Positions 60,090-64,000 of a stretch of DNA of 64,000 nucleotides are shown in pieces. Numbering within the stretch: the stretch's first letter is position 1; each line of letters starts with the position of its first letter. Source of the DNA: Fagopyrum homotropicum. Taxonomy: Eukaryota > Streptophyta > Magnoliopsida > Caryophyllales > Polygonaceae. The position numbers were made by a program, and so were the translations under genes. The notes below the pieces were generated by a model. The model had not been told where the DNA came from. It was given only the letters and a program-made list of their open reading frames with translations, and did not search any database. The stretch is from positions 18,839,447 through 18,903,446 of the forward strand of contig BSWB01000005.1 of assembly GCA_033239125.1 (NCBI GenBank), read 5' to 3'.

Positions 60090-61934
60090 ATGAGGACTCC
60101 AACGGATACTCAAGGTCTGAAAATGGCACTTTCGCTAATTTTGCTGTTCTCCGCCATTTCTTCTGCAGATTATGTTCGACCCAAACCCAGAAAGAACATG
60201 CAGCTTCCATGGATGTCAAGGGGTTCTTCACAACCCCAACAGGTCTATTTCTACCCTTTTCTTTTCAATTTATTAGGGTTCTTTGAATTTGAGTCTCCAA
60301 AAACCCAGGTCTATGTCTTTTGTTCTTTAATCCTGTTAATTTCTGATGATTTGCTTCCTTTTATGGTATTTTTGTTCAAAATTTGTCATCACTGAATGTA
60401 CAATTGAAAGAAATTATGATGATACAGACATTGAGTTGTTCTGACTCAGATGAGCACCGCTTTGCTTGATTTTAGTAGATCAGGATGTATTTGAAGATTG
60501 TGTGAGAGTTGGAGATTGAACTACTATTTGGTATGTTCTGAAAATTGGGTTGAAATCGATAATCTGAACCCGATTCCATGAAATCAATACCAAACAAGCG
60601 GTTTTGTTTGAGTTTGAGTTATCAGTCATGGGTAAAGCTCAGAAAGATAACAGCTTGAAGATTATCCTCTTACGGTTGTTGCATTGCAGGTGCATGTTTC
60701 ATTGGCAGGAGAGAATCACATGAGAGTATCATGGATCACCACTGATAAATCGTCCCCTTCGATTGTCGAATATGGAGATTCACCAGGAGAATACAGCGGT
60801 AGAGCTCAAGGGGAAAGTGAAACATATAAATACTTGTTCTACCACTCTGGCCTAATACACCATACAGTCATAGGACCATTGGAGCCGGATACCGCGTACT
60901 TCTATCGATGTGGAGGAAATGGTCCCGAATACGAGCTGAAGACACCACCGGCTGAACTTCCTATTACTTTTGCTGTTGCTGGTGATCTAGGTCAAACTGG
61001 ATGGACAAAATCAACTCTAGACCACATAGACAAGTGCAAATACGATGTTCATCTCCTCCCCGGAGATCTTTCCTATGCAGATTACTTCCAACCGCAATGG
61101 GATACGTTTGGCCAGCTGGTGGAGCCGCTTGCGAGCACACGGGCTTGGATGGTTACAGAGGGTAACCATGAGAAAGAGAGCATACCCTTTGTCAAGGATG
61201 GGTTTGAGTCTTACAATGCTCGGTGGAAGATGCCGTTTGAGGAAAGTGGTTCGAGTTCGAATCTTTATTACTCGTTTGATGTGGCTCAGGTTCACGTTCT
61301 CATGCTCGGCTCTTATACTGATTTTGATCAGTTCTCTGATCAATACAACTGGTTAAAGACTGATCTGGCTAAGGTAGACAGAAAGAAGACACCATGGTTG
61401 ATCGCATTGTTTCACGTGCCGTGGTATAACAGCAATTCGGCTCATCAAGGGGAAGGAGACGGAATGAAAGCGACTATGGAGCCATTGCTATATGCTGCTG
61501 GTGTCGACATGGTGCTTGCTGGACATGTACATGCATATGAGCGAACGGTATGCAGATCTTTACCTATATTTCCCGACTGTATTATGCCGGTTCAGCTGAA
61601 ATTGTTGTTATGATGTACTGAACAGGAACGTGTGTATGGCGAAAAACGCGACCCTTGTGGTGCTGTACATATCACCATTGGCGATGGAGGAAACAAAGAA
61701 GGTTTAGCCCGCAGGTACAAAGATCCACAGCCAGAGTGGTCAGTTTTCCGCGAAGCGAGCTTTGGACATGGCGAGCTCAGGGTCGTGAACTCGTCACATG
61801 CTCTGTGGAGTTGGCACAGGAACGACGAAGATGAACCAATGAGGTCAGACCAAATCTGGATAACCTCTTTGGCGAGTTCAAAATGCCTAAATGACAAAGC
61901 TTCTGAACTACAAAAGATACTAATGGAACCTTAG
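60090..61934 (+). CDS. PAP: Purple acid phosphatase, three exons
   Basis: Exons 60090-60242, 60690-61547 and 61626-61934, all joined in phase 0 at GT/AG introns (447 and 78 bp). Two in-frame starts are possible: 60090 (439 residues) and 60123 (428). I prefer 60123, which puts a signal peptide (MALSLILLFSAISSA) at the N-terminus. A fibronectin-like domain (about 41-130) precedes the metallophosphatase domain with all seven metal ligands: Asp139 (GDLG), Asp166 and Tyr169 (GDLSYADY), Asn199 (GNHE), His282 (HVPWY), His319 and His321 (GHVHAYER). A C-terminal metallophosphatase tail follows. Length and layout fit the smaller plant PAPs. Expected role: secreted or vacuolar hydrolysis of phosphate monoesters with an Fe-metal centre. 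It looks intact. Confidence 0.95.
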
Positions 61935-62247
61935 TATAGAGATTGTCAACAATGTATATGATGCATGACAATCTGATATGAAACTCTGTTTGTGCTATGT
62001 TTACTGGTTTCTTTGTTATTCTGAACACGAGTAACTCGAGCACGAGCGGAACTCGAAAATCACAAAAGAACCACAAAACTGAGATACAACTTGATCAAAT
62101 AACTCCTAAAACACACAAGTGAGAATCAACTGTCAATCAACACGAAAAAGAAAAGAGTATCCAACTCTGAAGGTTTCATGGACTTCATCACTCCCGCTGT
62201 GACTAATTATCAATTTCTTTGATATGTCTCATAAGCACCAATACTTT
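61935..62247. other. 3' flank of the phosphatase gene
   Basis: Likely 3' UTR and spacer up to the LINE tail. No clear AATAAA signal, as is common in plants. Confidence 0.6.
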
Positions 62248-64000
62248 TTTTTTGATAAAAAGGTAAGGAGTAGGGAAAGGAGTAGGGAAAATCAGTTTCT
62301 AGAAGCATGTCTTCCCAAAACATCAAGTCGGATGAGGTCTTCAATATCCTTCGGTAATCCTGCTTCAGATTCTGCCGGAGTGTGGACATACATTGCAAGT
62401 TTGTCCGCCAATGGGTTGATTTCCCTGAAAATATGGTGAGTGTTGTATTGCTCAAAGCCAGAAATAATGATAGATGTCAGAGATTACCATTTCTGTTTCC
62501 TACGGGGTTTCCAATGTTTGTTAACTGCATTAATTAATGAGGGTCAAATTATCTCCCTCGATGTGGATGTTTGTAACTCCAATACTCGCAGCTTTTTGTA
62601 GGCCCTCCCGAAGAGCGAACGCTTCTACTTCTAGCACAGTATCTGCAATACATATACCCTTTCCAGTAGCGAGTGATATTGCTTGGGAATTTCGTATGAT
62701 ATACCCGAAGGCGCATTGGCCAGAGTAGTTTCTCGACGCATCAAAATTAAGTTTGCTAAACCCCTCTTTTGGCCTTTGCCATTTGATGTTTTTCTTCCTT
62801 CTCTTTGATTTTTGTTGCATGTTGTTATTCGAGTAAAGATTCTTGTTTTCTCTTTCCCACTCACTAATTTTCTTAGCCGCCATTTGGTTGAGATTTTGTG
62901 TTGTCTTTGTTTTGTTGAATACAAGTTGATTCCTTGTTATCCAGAAGTTCCACCATATCATCACTATCTGTCTTAGTTCAGAAGAGTCGACTTTTCCGTT
63001 AAGATCATGGACAATATCGTTATTTTCATATTTGTCGTACTATAGTCTTGTAATCTCGAAGAGATGTTGTTTTCAATGTTGTGTATAGTGTAAGGGCATC
63101 CAAAGAATAGATGTTTTGCACTTTCAGTATGATGATTGCAAAATTTCACAAAGCACCAGGATTGGGATTCTTTGTTTGTCTAAATTTTCTTTTGTTGGTA
63201 TTCCATCCAAGACTAGTTTCCAAAGAAAATTTTTTACTTTCGGCATAATGTCGATTACCTAGATCTAGGTTTTGTCCGTAATACATCCATGACTAGTTTG
63301 CCTCTATTGTCACATTTAGGTAGATTGTATTCTTTTATTTTGTCAATAATTTTGTCCGGGAGAATATTCAGGAGTTGGTTTAGCCGGTGGTGGTTCCAAC
63401 TTTTATTTGAAATAAACGTATCTACGAGGATGGATGGTTCTACTAATGTTTTGTCTATCACTTGCTTCAATAGTGGTTCCTTGGTCACCCATTGATCTTT
63501 CCAAAATCTAATTGTTTTCCATCTCCCACCCTCCATCTAGTGCCTTTATCAAACTCTTCTCTTAGTTTGACCAACTTTTTCCAATGCCAAGAAGAGTTAC
63601 TGCAACATTCGTAGTTCCATAGACAAGTACCTTTTAAATACTTTTCTTCTATTACTCTCACCCAAATATTATTAGATTCAACCATGATTTTTCATAGCAG
63701 TTTCATTTGGAATGCTTTGTTCATATCCTCGGCTTTCCTGATTCCCGTTCCACCAAGTGATTTTGGTTTATAGATATTGTCCCAACTGATGAGTGGGTGG
63801 AAGTTAGGTCTCTTATTCCAAAAGAAGTTTTTTTTTTATCTGATCGAGTTCGTTGTGAATACTAGTGGGGAGCATGAATGCCTGCATAATGTAGCTTGAC
63901 TTTGCATTCAGGTTTGCTATTATTAAGGTTGTTCTACCCTCATAAGAGAGGGACGATGCTTTCCACTTTGAAAGTTGTTGTTTAGATTTTATTATAGCCG
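62248..64000 (-). mobile_element. LINE (non-LTR retrotransposon) 3' portion
   Basis: Read right to left: the end of an RT domain (63998-63690, with QLSKWKASSLSYEGRTTLI and SLGGTGIRKAEDMN), a zinc-binding RVT-associated region (63685-63255, with WRVGDGKQLDFGK-like and FWKDQWV motifs), an RNase H domain (62964-62530, with FDASRN, EVEAFALREGL and IEGDN acidic residues), and a tail with IFREINPLADKLA. A short A-run on the - strand at 62256-62248 marks the 3' end. Frames are broken at several places (near 63690, 63250, 62530). The 5' part lies beyond the window. It is tail-to-tail with the phosphatase gene. Confidence 0.88.

Noticed and set aside
61017..61356. Frames of 103-108 codons inside phosphatase exon 2
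   Set aside because: Shadow frames of the real coding exon.

Overview
The window reads as flowering-plant nuclear DNA, probably a eudicot. It is AT-rich, full of nested retrotransposons, and carries spliced plant-type genes or gene pieces: a purple acid phosphatase, DEK1 exons and a RING-H2 relic. I found no rRNA, tRNA, CRISPR or bacterial-style operon. The only gene that looks intact is a three-exon purple acid phosphatase at the right (60090-61934, + strand). Nearly everything else is transposable-element sequence.

Left block (1-22480, all Ty3/gypsy-type on the - strand). A young LTR element, E1, spans <1-9291. It has a partial 3' LTR, a non-coding interior, a Met-tRNA primer site and a 2707-bp 5' LTR. 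It sits inside the 3' LTR of an older gypsy element, E2. The E2 pol region holds an internal tandem duplication of about 4.76 kb (11094-15852 and 15852-22365). Each unit carries, at the same place in integrase, a CACTA transposon (11201-13491 and 15959-18151) that has captured exons and introns of the developmental calpain gene DEK1. Unit B was later split in the reverse transcriptase by a solo LTR (19805-21651, GTCAC target duplications).

Middle block (22480-42630). This holds a Ty1/copia pol relic, a CACTA transposase relic and CACTA end split by a gypsy LTR fragment, long AT-rich stretches, a RING-H2 pseudogene (30330-30712, -), and a decayed endogenous pararetrovirus fragment (31338-33118: Met-tRNA primer site, virion-associated-protein-like relic, coat-protein relic with its zinc knuckle). 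The viral relic is fused to the 3' end of a gypsy element whose LTR (33426-41143) is interrupted by another LTR element with opposed LTR pieces (33980-38902).

Right block (42630-64000). Helitron-like units on the - strand (42633-53732) contain a TRIM (43711-44364) and a Mutator-like element (46047-51700, 9-bp target duplication). That element contains one solo LTR (46907-51183, CATTG), which contains another (48311-50823, TAGCG). Next come opposed LTR fragments, a + strand Helitron 3' end (55616), a (TA)n-flanked Micron-like element, a Tourist-like MITE, the phosphatase gene with a candidate PHR1 site in its leader, and the 3' part of a LINE (62248-64000, -).

Two things recur. Several of the related gypsy LTRs share a splice-donor-like GTAAGTCC palindrome, in four of them paired with an acceptor-like site about 460 nt downstream. 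The target duplications also let the insertions be ordered in time.
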